Source: Paracoccus mutanolyticus (GTDB lineage: Bacteria; Pseudomonadota; Alphaproteobacteria; Rhodobacterales; Rhodobacteraceae). Taken from it: DNA of 64,000 nt. The stretch lies in contig NZ_CP030239.1 in assembly GCF_003285265.1 (NCBI RefSeq), positions 2,339,501-2,403,500 on the forward strand, written 5' to 3'. The notes under the pieces were generated by a model. The model was given only the letters and a program-made list of their open reading frames with translations. It was not told the DNA's origin and did no database searches. Below, one piece after another: positions 1 through 9,489 of the stretch (within the stretch, counting starts at the first letter, position 1; the number at the start of each line of letters is the position of its first letter). Made by a program: the position numbers and the translations under genes.

Positions 1-104
1 CAGCAGCCAACGCTTCTTCGGATGCGGACCTCGCCTCGGGGATCCCAGCGAATCGGCGCAGCCACGGTGATCAGCAGCAGATGTCGCAAGAACCTGCCGG
101 TCAC

Positions 105-330
105 CGAGGCTTACGGCGCCTGGCACAGCGCCTTGCCCGCCTGGCCGCCCGCGCCAGCGCGTGCCCGTCGACCGACGTCACGAAGGTCGCCGCCGCACCG
201 GGCGTGTTGATCAGGATCGAGGTCGTCGAGCCGCCGAACATCGCGCCGAAGTAGACCGCCAGCAGGATGAAAGCCCGCGGCCGGTTCGACCTGGAAGGTC
301 GCGGGCAGCATGATCGGCAGCCCGAATGCA
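105..330 (-). pseudogene. TctA fragment (tripartite tricarboxylate transporter large subunit)
   Basis: The minus strand reads FGAMFGGSTTSILINTPG followed by a VTSVDGHALAR segment. This is the signature loop of the TctA membrane subunit of tripartite tricarboxylate transporters. The preceding residues (GLPIMLPATF) lie in another frame, and a GQAGKAL piece just after it is in a third, so there are at least two frameshifts in about 225 bases. TctA normally has about 500 residues; only about 70 are present. No TctB or TctC is visible beside it. Confidence 0.75.
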
Positions 331-481
331 GAACGGGTGCAGTCCGACAGCACAGCAACTGCCCATGCAACGCAGTTCACTGAACCATCCGACGACGTTT
401 CTGCCACCCGCCCGTCGCAATCCAACGGACTGTTCGTCGGCAGGGCAGCCGCGCGGCCCGGTGGATCCGCATAGACCCGGA

Positions 482-682
482 TCAGTCCGCAGGCATCTCG
501 TAGATCTCGGAGATCAGCGGCCAGCGATAGCGCGAGAAAATGGCGCTTTGCACCAGCATCACCACGGCCATGTAGCTCAGCACATAGGACATCGCCTCCT
601 GGAAGGTGGTGACGACGATCTCGACCCCGAAGAACAGATAGGTCAGCGGTGCCAGGATATAGACCAGCCGGATCAACGGCAA
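482..682 (-). pseudogene. Integral membrane protein fragment, TRAP-permease-like
   Basis: A 66-residue minus-strand frame is strongly hydrophobic (LAPLTYLFFGVEIVVTTF and SYVLSYMAVVMLVQSAIF) and ends at a stop after an IYEMPAD tail. It has two predicted membrane segments. The composition suggests part of a TRAP or TRAP-like transporter permease, but no diagnostic motif is present, so the family is a guess. Confidence 0.35.
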
Positions 683-699
683 GGCCGTCGGTAATGATC

Positions 700-1285
700 A
701 TAGCCTGCGGGCGAAATGCGCGATGATCTGCGGGTCAACCCCGACGCGGAAAACGCGGAGGACCCCGCCACGACACGCGGCTGTCCAGGGGCACGATGTA
801 ATCCTCGTGCACGCGGGCCGGGCCTCGGGTCAGGATCAGGATCCGGCGGCCGATCAGACCGGCCCGCATCGAGTCGACAAACGCCGGTTCATGGCTGCCT
901 CCGCGACAGCCCGTTCCAGCCCTCCGCCCGGTCAGCGATCGCCGGCCGGGCGTCCTCGGCATCCACCCCGGGCAGTGCGTTCGCGATGGCAATGGCCTGG
1001 TTCAGCAGGGCCGCCGGTTTACCACTGCGCCGTCTTATTACCCGCAAGATACGGCGAACATTCCGGAAGACGGATATCAAAACAACCGCAAAAGATTTAT
1101 CTCATATGAGGGGCGATCCGCTGACGATGAACAGCAAGCAACATATCATCTTGCGGAGAAAATCGGACAGCTCTTCTTCGAAGACATTCCGGACTCGCAC
1201 CGCACGCAGCCAGCGACCAGCGCGATGATTGCCAGCCTGGAAGCGGAGCTGGGACAAGCTGTACCTGCGGACTAGGCGGCGTGTG
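700..1285. other. Unassigned stretch
   Basis: No convincing gene is visible. A minus-strand frame (about 750-880) reads AGLIGRRILILTRGPARVHE, loosely like the end of a nitrate/taurine-type ABC ATPase, but Walker and signature motifs are absent. Another short minus frame near 950-1030 is helical and unidentified. Confidence 0.3.
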
Positions 1286-1292
1286 ACCGAGG

Positions 1293-1455
1293 CCCGAGCT
1301 GTTCGAGGAAGCACGGAACGGCGACACGCCTGTGATGGTCAAGCGGGTCGTGGACGATATCGACGAGATCGTGCGCGCGGTCAGGTTCGACGGCTGGCAA
1401 GCCACGCACGCGGGTGAACGCGAGGTCAAGAAGGCGCTTCGCCAGACGCGCTTTC
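1293..1455 (+). pseudogene. HsdR C-terminal fragment (type I restriction)
   Basis: The plus strand reads PELFEEARNGDTP, then VMVKRVVDDIDEIVRAVRF and GWQATHAGEREVKKALRQT. This matches the conserved helical C-terminus of type I restriction endonuclease R subunits (VRFxGWQxTxAGEREVKKALR). The frame breaks right after it. R subunits have about 1000 residues; about 53 remain. Other possible hsd shards lie near 16.2 kb (hsdM) and 36.5 kb (hsdR), so one dismantled hsd locus may be scattered through the tract. Confidence 0.7.
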
Positions 1456-1853
1456 GTCTGCGAACAGCAGGTCGTGGATTTCGCGTTCCAGACGCGCGGC
1501 AGATCCATCGGCAGGCGCGGACCTGATCGACGCCCAGATCGACCTCGGCCTTGACGACCTAGTCGCAACAAACGGCGAGACCAGATTCGAGCCTGCGCCG
1601 TTTCGAGCCTGTCGACAGACGAAGCGGTGCGCGCTGCCATAGGACGATCCGCTGGCGTCCTGCGCGGTCGTCACGACCGCAGCGACCTCGGGAAGCGCGC
1701 GTCGCGGCCTTTTTGCCTCCCATCCCACCTTAACAGCACGGCCGAGGCCTTTGCCCACAAGGCGCGCCGTTACGTCCTCGCCGAAACGCAATATTTTTAT
1801 CCTCTGCTTTCCGATGGCGATCGGCCTGGCGCTGATGCGAGCGTCGACCCGTC

Positions 1854-2036
1854 GTGGCCAAGGTGACGGGCCTGTTCATCGACGCCGTCCGTTCCGTCCG
1901 TTCGCTGCCGCTGCTGGCGATCCTGTTCACCGCTGCCGTGGTCCTGCCCTTCGCCTTGCCCGAGGTGCTGATCGGCCAGAAGCTTTATCGCGTGATCTTG
2001 GCGCCTATCAGGCCGAGATCCTCGGAACCCAGCCAC
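1854..2036 (+). pseudogene. Amino-acid ABC transporter permease fragment (AapM/BztC-like)
   Basis: VRSVRSLPLLAILFTAAVV, LPFALPEVLIGQKLYRVIL and then GAYQAEIL after a +1 shift match the inner-membrane permease of general L-amino-acid ABC transporters (the RSVPL...LP...DKL...AY.AE pattern of the HisM/AapM family). About 60 of about 380 residues remain. No neighbouring aapJQP genes are seen. Confidence 0.6.
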
Positions 2037-2229
2037 CCCGCACGGTCGCAGGCATCGGACACAACGCGTCACCTCTTCTTTTCAAACCACGTGAGCAGTC
2101 TGACAACTCGACCGCAATTGCCGTACTGCTGCGCATGATCAAGTCAGCTCGTCCTGCTCGGATTCAGCAGCTTGGATCGGATGCGCTGAGCTCGCAGAGA
2201 ATCTATTCTACCGGCCGTTGGCTGCTACT

Positions 2230-2473
2230 TCCTGCGCAGGAATGCGCCAGTCGTCAGCGCCGGCTCGAACTGCGCGGCAAGCCGGCGAGCATGGCGGCCG
2301 GTTGCCGACGCTGGCGGCGAGCTCGATCAGCGCGCCGCCGAGGATCACCTTGCGCGATCACGCATTGCGCTGCTTGTGCGCTCCTTGGCCGCTTCGCGGT
2401 TCTTCAGCGCCTGCAGGCGGGCCTTGGCCTGGGCATAGCGCTTCTCGGCGCGTTCGAGTTCGGTCTCTGCCAT
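2230..2473 (-). pseudogene. traD: Conjugal transfer protein TraD fragment
   Basis: From an ATG near 2473 the minus strand reads MAETELERAEKRYAQAKARL, QALKNREAAKER, then in another frame VILGGALIELAASVGNR. This is the pattern of the small relaxosome protein TraD of Agrobacterium/rhizobial-type conjugation systems (basic N-terminal coiled coil, then a KIxLGGALIxLA motif). It is frameshifted between the two halves. With the trbJ/trbK remnants near 39.1-39.5 kb it suggests that an integrative conjugative element once spanned or flanked the tract. Confidence 0.6.
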
Positions 2474-2534
2474 GGCGGTTCCTTTCGTCCCAAGAATGCC
2501 GCAGATTGAAAACGGGCTTGCTCCAGCTGCGCGG

Positions 2535-2760
2535 TGTTGATCGTGCCGGCAAGCCCGGTGCCGCCCTGCGGCGTCCCCAGCGCCACCATGCTCGGCCAGC
2601 CAGCCGCCCCGCCTCGCGATTGTCGACGCCGATGCAGGGCAGCGGCGAGTTCGCCAGGTAGTTCCAGATCGCCAGCAGCGGCACGCGCTGCTCGTCGATC
2701 AGCCGGAAGGTGCCGGGCGGATCCAATCCGTCCACAGCCAGGAGCTTCACGCGATGCTCC
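2535..2760 (-). pseudogene. LacI-family regulator fragment (ligand-binding domain)
   Basis: The minus strand reads AVDGLDPPGTFRLIDEQRVP, then LLAIWNYLANSPLPCIGVDN and REAGRLAG, the hinge of the periplasmic-binding-protein-like domain of LacI/GalR regulators (IGxDNxxAGRLAG). It continues after a shift as ALGTPQGG. The helix-turn-helix region is missing. About 70 of about 340 residues remain. Confidence 0.6.
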
Positions 2761-2769
2761 AGCGGGGCT

Positions 2770-3250
2770 GGGGGAGAGACTGATGCGAAAGAATCTGCTC
2801 GCCAGCAGCCTGAAGCCGGCGCTGACGGTGTCGTTGAACGCCTGCACCAGCTTGTCCCAGTCCTCGGCGGAGTGCGCCGCCATGATCGGGGATTCGATTT
2901 CCAGTGCATGCTGGCGCGACTGCATGCGGAAACCCGGTTGCAGCTGTACGCCGGGTCGACCTGTACGCGGTCGGCGGTGTAGCCAGGTCAGGAACCGATC
3001 ATCACCCCATCAAGTTGGCCAATCAAACCCCCAAACTCCACACGTCCCAAATCCCCACGTTAAAACGATATCTAGCAAAATCATACACAACATAACAGCC
3101 AAGAAATCATAGTCAATCATGAGAACTGAAGAAAACACTTGCAAGAGTAGATTCAGCGACTTAAGTCAACGATCACGGCTACAGGAAGAACTACGGCTCA
3201 TGGCTTTCACTGCGAGATGCGCGCGTTCCGAGTTTGTCACCGTGCCGCAG
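2770..3250. other. Unassigned, partly AT-rich stretch
   Basis: On the minus strand at 2800-2886 a short frame (AHSAEDWDKLVQAFNDTVSAG) resembles the last helix of a class-III aminotransferase, which is weak evidence. Bases 3000-3130 are clearly richer in A+T than the surroundings and have no gene-like frame. I see nothing else. Confidence 0.3.
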
Positions 3251-3255
3251 ATCCT

Positions 3256-3500
3256 ATTCGCCCCCAGCCGGTGGCGGGCAGCAGCACATGCGCAAGCCGC
3301 GTCGTGACAGGTCCGACCATCTCGACGATATGCCTCGGCCAGGACGCGGCCGGGGTCGCGGATCTTCTGGCCCGACTGCTCGAACGAGGCGGGGGGCACC
3401 GCATAGGACAGACCCAGGCCCGTCGCCGCCGACCAGATGGCGCCCGCCAGCATCCACGCACGCAGCGGATCGCCCGAGATAGCCGTCCACAGCACGGGGC
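3256..3500 (-). pseudogene. DUF4011/helicase-related protein fragment (putative)
   Basis: The minus strand reads DPLRAWMLAGAIWSAATGLG followed by LSYAVPPASFEQSGQKIRDP and GRVLAE. This resembles the transglutaminase-like segment of large DUF4011-type, DNA-helicase-related proteins (YxxPPASFExxGQKxRxPxxVL). The expected Cys-Asp catalytic step is lost in a frameshift. The assignment is from memory of the family pattern and is moderate to weak. Confidence 0.4.
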
Positions 3501-3510
3501 TTGGCAATCG

Positions 3511-3735
3511 TCTCCCTGGGGCTTCATTGACGCCGAAGGAGAGGTGAAGGGACAATCCACCGACGTCCACGCATGGCACCTGTCCGCGACCGCGCAGCTT
3601 GGCATCACCGAGATCGAAACCGTGGTGACGGAATTCGGCGCGCTTATCCCCGGACTTGAATCGCACCGGTTTGATGTCGTGGCCGCCGGCCTCTTCATCA
3701 ACCCCGAACGCTGCAAGATCGTTGCGTTCGCCGTG
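3511..3735 (+). pseudogene. ehuB: EhuB-like ectoine/amino-acid ABC solute-binding fragment
   Basis: WGFIDAEGEVKGQS, then LGITEIETVVTEFGALIPGL and RFDVVAAGLFINPERCKIVA form the N-terminal lobe of EhuB-type ectoine/hydroxyectoine binding proteins of amino-acid ABC transporters (the AAGxFxxPERCxxVAF motif is characteristic). Signal peptide and C-terminal lobe are absent. About 75 of about 280 residues remain. Confidence 0.65.
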
Positions 3736-3751
3736 TCTCGGGTCAGGCACG

Positions 3752-3865
3752 GATGCAGTGCATTGCAGAGGCTATCCTGGCGCGCAATCCTGATGCCGCC
3801 GAACACGCCGTCCGTGAGCACCTGACCGAGGCGGCGCAGATCGCCAAGCGCCTGCTGGAGAGCCG
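3752..3865 (+). pseudogene. FCD-domain C-terminus of a GntR/FadR-type regulator
   Basis: MQCIAEAILARNPDAAEHAV and REHLTEAAQIAKRLLES match the last two helices of FCD ligand-binding domains (HxxIxxAIxxRDxxxAExAMRxHL). No winged helix precedes it on this strand. The GntR winged helix at 4142-4290 is on the opposite strand, so the two are not one gene. Confidence 0.5.
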
Positions 3866-3926
3866 AGGCCTGGTGGCGGTGCCGGCAGCCAGGACAACGT
3901 GCGCCGCGCCTTCAGTGCGGCGTCGC

Positions 3927-4105
3927 GCCATCGGCGTCGGCCCCGGGAATGACGCGGTGATCGTGGACGAAGCCGCCGACCCGACGGCGGCCGCCGGCAA
4001 GATCGCCGCCTCCAAAGCCTTCGCTCGCCACCACCTGCGCGCGGAAACGCGCTGATCGTGGCCGATCCGGATCAAGCCGCCTTCCTGGCGGCCTGGCGGC
4101 CGAGG
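3927..4105 (+). pseudogene. Acylating aldehyde dehydrogenase fragment (SauS-like)
   Basis: VGPGNDAVIVDEAADPTAAA, GKIAASKAF and, after a shift, NALIVADPDQAAFLAAW match CoA-acylating aldehyde dehydrogenases (GxGNxxVxVDExADxxxAAxxIxxSKxFD...CxSENAxIV). SauS, which reduces sulfoacetyl-CoA to sulfoacetaldehyde, is one member. The catalytic Cys segment falls in the frameshift. Context supports a SauS role: an AMP-forming ligase, an MFS transporter and an xsc copy follow in the same direction. That functional assignment is inference. Confidence 0.5.
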
Positions 4106-4141
4106 GCGACCAGTGCTGCGCCGCCGGCGCTGGGGATCGTC

Positions 4142-4290
4142 GCCCGAACTGCTGGCATGGCGCGCCGCCTCGCGCACCGCCGCCAGAGGCAGATGAAGGA
4201 TATCGACAAGCTGGGGCATCGACAGGAACTGGCCTGCGCGCAACTCTCCCTGGCGCAGCGCCTGGACGAGCGCGGCCCCGACGCATCCGC
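4142..4290 (-). pseudogene. GntR-family winged-helix fragment
   Basis: The minus strand reads LVQALRQGELRAGQFLSMPQ then LVDILHLPLAAVREAARHA, a GntR DNA-binding domain (L..G.L.PG..LS...L...L..PL..VREA). After about 50 residues the frame breaks. It sits beside the SauS-like fragment, divergently oriented, where a regulator of a sulfonate locus might be expected. Confidence 0.55.
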
Positions 4291-4404
4291 TGTTGAGCGA
4301 AATGCTCGCCCCATGCCGCGCTTTACGCTCCCGCGATCTCGACGCATGCGGCCGAGTCGGGCTGCGCATCCTGATGCATCAGGGCGTCGGTCCATTCGGT
4401 CGGG

Positions 4405-4520
4405 CTCATTCGCGTCGACAGCGACAGCCCGCTGGGGCGCGAGTTCAGTGCCGGGCTGCATGCCATCGGCTATATCTTCATCCCGGTGGCGGGGATCATG
4501 GCCTCGATCCCTTTTCGGCC
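4405..4520 (+). pseudogene. Membrane protein fragment, YjiH-like (tentative)
   Basis: RVDSDSPLGREFSAGLHAIG and YIFIPVAGIMASIPF resemble the N-terminal segment of YjiH/nucleoside-recognition-type membrane proteins (GLxxIGxIFIPVAGIMASIP). Only about 38 residues are readable. Confidence 0.3.
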
Positions 4521-4901
4521 TGTCGTGGGCTGCGGTGGCGGGGCGGCTGTTCCATGCTGGGACTGGCCACGCTGAGGCTGGGCGGGCATTACCTGCAGCG
4601 TCACCAGCGTTGTGCGCCCGATTTCGCCGCGCGAGCCGGCGCGGACGAGATCTTTGCGGCTGACCCGCGATATCGCGCACAAGACGGACGATGCCCCGGC
4701 GAGGCGGCGTGGAGGACGGACCGTGACTGACCTGACCCTGTCGAACCGGAGCCGAATTTTCCCCGGCGACGGCGAAATGGCCTGGCGCGAATGCGCGATG
4801 AGGCCGCCCGCATCGGCGGGCATCAGGATCGTCTAGCACCAGCCATGGCAGCTGCGACGGCACTGACAGGTTCAATGCGAGAAAAAGGGTCAGGGCGGCG
4901 G

Positions 4902-4927
4902 TGAACCGCCCCGGGTTTACCGGAGAG
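4902..4927 (+). repeat. IS-end-like repeat, copy 1
   Basis: The sequence TGAACCGCCCCGGGTTTACC followed by GGAGAG recurs at 24454-24478 with one G fewer, in the same orientation. Its form (TGAACCGCCCCGG...CCGGAGA) resembles terminal inverted repeats of IS3-family elements. IS3 OrfB remnants are present at 38.5-39.1 kb but not beside this copy. Confidence 0.55.
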
Positions 4928-5074
4928 TCTTGTGGTCGCCGGGGCCGAGGCCGTCGGCTACGCGCTTTCGCATGCCGGTGCTCGGGCACGCGGCTGGATC
5001 CCCGCCAGCGCGACTTGCTCGAGAACGCCTGACCGCCCATCCCGCCGCACCGGTGATGAGACTGGGATACCGCT

Positions 5075-5990
5075 CTGGCCAATGCCCCGGCCGACATCGC
5101 CCCGGCCGAGGTGATGGCGGATGACCCGGCCGTCCTCTACTACACCTCCGGCTCGACAGGGATGCCAAAGGGCGTGCTGCATGCCGCGCGCGGCCTCTAT
5201 GCTTGGCGCGGCTCGGCCACGGTTCTGGCTCCACTCGGCACCCGGCGACCGCGCCATGTCGTATGGCCAGTCGAGCACATCAACGGTCTTTGCCGACATC
5301 TGGCGCCGCCGCCCGAGCGGCCGGGGTCGTGTGCGAGCGCATCTCGGCCGCCATTCTGATACGGTTGCGAACGGCACGGGGCCACGCGTCTGGCGTTGCT
5401 GGATCATCTGATCGGATGCGAGGGCGGCCGGCGGCGAGGCCGGGCGCGGCTGCGCTTTGGCGCTGGCTTCGGCGGCGCTGGCGCCCGAGGTGGTCGGGAT
5501 TCGAGCGCCGCCGGCATTCCCATCGTCGAGACCATGGGCCGACCGAGACTGCGGCGCAGATCATGTCGAACCTGCTGCCGCTGGGCAGCGCAAGATCGGC
5601 TCGCCCGGCCGGGCGGTGAGGCATACCAGGTCGCGATCCTGTCGCCCGACCTGCGCCCGCTGCCGCCCGGAGCCGAGGGCGAGTCGCCGTGCGCGGCGCC
5701 AATGTCATGCGGGGCTATCAGGGCGACCCGGCCGCGACCGCAGCCACGCGACCGAGGACGGCTGGCTGCGCACCGGCGACCTGGGGCGCATGGACGAGGC
5801 GGGTATGACTTTGTCACCGTGCCGCTGGCCGTCTGGATCCTGGAAGGCTTCAGCGCGGCGCCCCGCGCGAGATCGACGAGGCGCTCTACCCCATACCGAC
5901 GGGCATTCGATTCCGCGGCCTTTGCCCGCATCAGCCCGCTATGGCGGTGGTCGACGACATGCTGCACGCGCTTTGGTCGCGCCGGATGGC
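5075..5990 (+). pseudogene. AMP-forming acyl-CoA ligase, SauT-like, multiply frameshifted
   Basis: Segments in order and in changing frames: LANAPADIAPAEVMADDPAV with LYYTSGSTGMPKGVLHAARG (the AMP-binding P-loop), then IPIVETMGPTETAAQIMSNL LPLG (written with a break), KIGSPGRAV, VAILSPDLRPLPPGAEGE, and EDGWLRTGDLGRMDEAG followed by an EIDEAL-type piece. This is the ANL superfamily of adenylating ligases, normally 500-560 residues. A middle part (5330-5490) is unreadable. A sulfoacetate-CoA ligase (SauT) would fit between the SauS-like fragment and the MFS transporter. The family is secure; the substrate is inferred from context. Confidence 0.65.
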
Positions 5991-6452
5991 GCTCAGCCGC
6001 CGGGGCGAGCATCGATCTGCGAGCAGCGGTCGGGAAAATTCATGTCGCCGGCGTGGGCATCTTCGCGGAGACGACGGACACCTGGTATCTCTCGGGCAAG
6101 ATCCATGGCGAACCAGCCCCAGCCGACGGAAAAGCGCCCAGGCGGCAGGAATTCGGAGGCCGCATATCGCGAATACGGCTCGGCGCAAAGCGCCAGAAGA
6201 CCCGACGCGACCGGCTGTATCCGCGGCCCATTACAGTGAACCGCGCGACGGGCCACCGGGTCCGTGCGCGAACACATCCACCCGCATAATCCAGTGGAAG
6301 CAGTACAGTCCTGGTGGGACTCCGAGGATGCGGACCGCGTCGTTCGCATGCCTTCGTCGGTGATTGATGACGGTGTGGATGCGCGCCAGCGGGCAGAGCA
6401 GCAGGCTGGAGCGCTGGTCGAATTTCGAGCTCGGGCCGGCCAGTTCTTCGCT

Positions 6453-6580
6453 CTCGCCAGTCCCTCGGATTACGAGACCTGGGCGGCGCGCGGGGCGACC
6501 GGCTGGGACTGGGACTCGGTCTTGCCCTGGTTTCGCAAGGTCGAGACCGATCTCGATTTCGACGGGCCGCTGCATGGTCT
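6453..6580 (+). pseudogene. GMC oxidoreductase fragment (choline-dehydrogenase-like)
   Basis: PSDYETWAARGATGWDWDSV and LPWFRKVETDLDFDGPLHG match the conserved FAD-domain segment of GMC oxidoreductases (RGxxxDYxxWAxxGxxGWxxxxVLPYFxKxE). It stops abruptly and MFS transporter sequence follows within about 35 bases. Confidence 0.75.
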
Positions 6581-6611
6581 TGCTTGCCGCGTTGCTTTCC
6601 GCAAGGATGAC

Positions 6612-7400
6612 CCTCTGCGTTCCCGACCGCCACCCGTGCCCTGTCAAACTGGATGCCGGCTGAAAAGCGCGGCTTCGCACAGGGCATCACCCATGCCATC
6701 GCGGCGCTCGGCCATCCGCTGCACGCCATGGCCGTGCATTTCCCCTCGCGCTGATCATCTGCACCCTGGGGGTCGACCCTGATCTATTGGTGGGGGGGCG
6801 ATCCGTTCTGGCTGCGGGTGGGGCTGTGGTCCTCGGTGTTTCGCACGATGCGGGCGAGCCATAAGGCATCCCCCCGAGGAAGTCGAGGATCTGCGCGACC
6901 GAAGATCGTGTGCGAGCGCAAGAGCCTGCCATCGTCGATAATCCGACGACTGCTCAAGCGAAATACCTGCCATTGACCCACCTTATAGCAGAGCCTCGTC
7001 CTAGGGCTGGAACGTTATAACTGTTGCCTGAAGGATTCCAACGTGCTCCTGCATCAGCACGAACTGGACCAGAAGACACATCCGACTATCTTTGCGGCCG
7101 GCGTGTTTCTGGCCGGGGTGGTGGGTGCCCTAGCAGGCGGCTGGCTCAGCGAAGGCATCCTGCGCAGCACGGGGAACGTGGCGCTGGCACGTATCAGCGT
7201 CATTGTCCTGGGCTTTCTCGGCGCGTTCGTGATGCATGTTGCCGGCGATGTTCCGACGGATCTGGTGACGAAGGCGATCAGCCTTAGTGCAGCCTGCTTC
7301 TGCGCCGACTGACCGTGGCACCGATCTGGGCTACGCCAATGGATACCGCGCCGCAATATTCGGGGACAGCCAGCGGCGCATGAACGGCATCAACGGCGGG
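6612..7400 (+). pseudogene. MFS transporter, frameshifted (SauU-like by context)
   Basis: Pieces in order: ALSNWMPAEKRGFAQGITHA (the loop typical of GudP/phthalate-type MFS carriers), IYWWGGDPFWLRVGLWS, FAAGVFLAGVVGALAGGWLS with ARISVIVLGFLGAFVMH, and FCAD...VAPIWATPMDTAPQYSGT. At least four frame changes occur. The order follows that of one 12-helix anion:cation symporter of about 430 residues. Sulfoacetate transporter SauU belongs to this superfamily, and the position between a SauT-like ligase and xsc suggests that role. Confidence 0.55.
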
Positions 7401-7744
7401 ATGAAATCGCCCTCGGGCCGTTGATCTTGCATGACCGGGCGCTGGGCTCCCCTTTGCCGCCTCGCAGGTTGCTGAATGGGCGCGGCCACGGCGCTTTGGA
7501 TAGGCCGGACCGACCGTGGCCCGATAGCGGCAGCCAAGAAGACGATGACGAGGTAGGCCGTATCTGCGCGGCAGGAGGTCGGCCGGTGCGCTTATGCCTA
7601 TACACGGGAACTGTCGCTGGCCAACCGCATCACCCGCGAAGTCGAGGCCGCGGTACGAGCAAAGACTCAATGAAGAGCCGAAGTGTTAGGACAGTTCGCG
7701 AGCCTGTGAGGCGATCGCATCCCTGATCTCGGTCCTGCCATAGC

Positions 7745-9137
7745 ACTGTTTCGGACCTGTTTCCGAAGGCTGGGATCACGTTTTGGGATACCGCGCACGA
7801 GACGAATGCCGGGCTGATGGCGGACGGGTTCACGCGCTCGACCGGCAAGATGTCGATGATGATCGCGCAGAACGGCCCCGGGGTGACCGGCTTTGTGACG
7901 CCGGTGAAGACCGCCTACTGGAACCACACCCCGCTTTTGCTGGTGACGCCCCAGGCCGCCAACAAGACCATCGGCCAGGGCGGCTTCCAGGAGATGGAGC
8001 AGATGCGTCTGTTCGCGGATTGTGTGTGTTATCAGGAAGAAGTGCGCGATCCTTCACGCATTCCCGAGGTGCTGAACCGCGTCATCATGCAGGCCTGGCG
8101 CAACTCGGCGCCGGCGCAGATGAACATTCCGCGCGACATGTGGACCCAGGTCATCGACGTCGATCTGCCGCAGGTCGTGGCCTTCGAGCGCCCGGCCGGG
8201 GGCGAGGAAGCCGTGACCGAAGCCGCGCGGCTGCTATCGGAAGCCAAGTTCCCGGTGATTCTGTCAGGTGCCGGCGTCGTCCTGTCGGGTGCGATCCCGG
8301 ATCTGGCCAAGCTGGCCGAGCGGCTGGATGCACCGGTGGCCTCGAACTACCAGCACAACGACAGCTTCCCGGGCAGCCACCCGCTGGCGGTGGGGCCCTT
8401 GGGCTACAACGGCAGCAAGGCCGCGATGGAGCTGATCCGACAGGCCGACGTGGTCCTGGCGCTGGGGACGCGGCTCAACCCGTTCTCGACCCTGCCGGGC
8501 TATGGCATCGACTATTGGCCCAAGGAAGCGAAGATCATCCAGGTCGACATCAACGCCGACCGCATCGGCCTGACCAAGAAGGTCACCGTGGGCATCCAGG
8601 GCGACGCGGGCAAGGTGGCGCGCGGGATCCTTTCCCAACTGAGTCAGACCGCCGGCGACGAGGGCCGCCAGCAGCGCCGCGACGTGATCGCGCAGACAAA
8701 ATCGCGTTGGGCGCAGGAGCTGTCCTCGCTGGATCACGAGGACGACGATCCGGGCACCGTCTGGAACGAGGAAGCGCGTCAGCGGGACAGCGACCTGATG
8801 AGCCCGCGCCAGGCCTGGCGGGCGATCATGCAGGCGGTGCCGGCGGACGCCATCGTCAGCTCCGACATCGGCAACAACTGCGCCATCGGCAACGCCTATC
8901 CCAGCTTCGAGGCCGGCCGCAAATACCTGGCTCCGGGCCTGTTCGGTCCCTGCGGCTATGGCTTCCCGGCGATCCTCGGCGCCAAGATCGGCAATCCCGA
9001 TACGCCGGTGATCGGCTTTGCCGGCGACGGCGCCTTCGGCATCTCAATGAACGAGATGGTGTCTGTGGGCCGCAAGGACTGGCCGGCGATCACCATGGTG
9101 ATCTTCCGCAACTACCAGTGGGGCGCGGAAAAGCGCA
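7745..9137 (+). pseudogene. xsc: xsc copy 1: sulfoacetaldehyde acetyltransferase, both ends missing
   Basis: It corresponds to residues of about 30-494 of the intact copy at 28059-29840. The first 45 residues or so of the intact protein have no counterpart upstream; the frame runs from LFPKAGITFWDTAHETNAGL. From 7745 to 7897 the DNA differs from copy 2 at roughly one base in eleven, and the changes I could check are synonymous. From 7898 to 9137 I find no difference over 1240 bases. At 9138 the sequence leaves xsc in mid-gene (after WGAEKR) and enters a hemerythrin shard. A diverged xsc tail reappears at about 9345. No functional enzyme can be made from this copy as written. Confidence 0.9.
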
Positions 9138-9140
9138 TAC

Positions 9141-9245
9141 CGACGCTATCACGACACGCATCGCGAGGAACTGGGCTTCCTGATCCCCCTGGCACACCGG
9201 GTCGAAACCGTCCATGGCGATCATGACGAGGCGCACGAGGACTGA
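9141..9245 (+). pseudogene. Hemerythrin-like fragment of a RIC/ScdA/DnrN protein
   Basis: YHDTHREELGFLIPLAHRVE followed by TVHGDH and a stop at 9243-9245 matches the first helix pair of the di-iron repair-of-iron-centres family (HxxHRxxLxxLxxLAxxVExVHGxH). It is inserted between the body and the tail of xsc copy 1. Just after it, ATG GCT CAC begins a seven-codon frame that stops immediately. Confidence 0.55.
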
Positions 9246-9339
9246 CCCATGGCTCACTCCAAGAAGCTGTAGGGGCAGATTAGGGGGCGGGAACGGATCG
9301 GAAAAATGCCGGATGTCGCAGAAGCCCATGCCGGAATTC

Positions 9340-9405
9340 GATAGCCGGTGTGGCAGGCGTCGGCATCGATCCGGCCAACACCCGCCCGTCAGCCCGGCGC
9401 CGCCT
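9340..9405 (+). pseudogene. Diverged xsc C-terminal remnant
   Basis: Bases coding for VAGVGIDPANTRP align with the intact xsc tail VAGIDPADMRPQRGAA, with one extra codon-sized insertion and frame slips. This shows that the copy-1 locus once had its own xsc 3' end, diverged from copy 2, directly before tauZ. Confidence 0.55.
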
Positions 9406-9489
9406 GTCCGGCCTGCCCGCATCGATCCCTCGGTGGGCGGGCTCGGTCAGGCCCGGTGGCGCGATCCCGCATTCAACAAGGACATCCCC

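Noticed and set aside
3752..4290. One GntR-FCD regulator made of the FCD piece and the winged helix
   Set aside because: The two pieces are on opposite strands and cannot be one gene.
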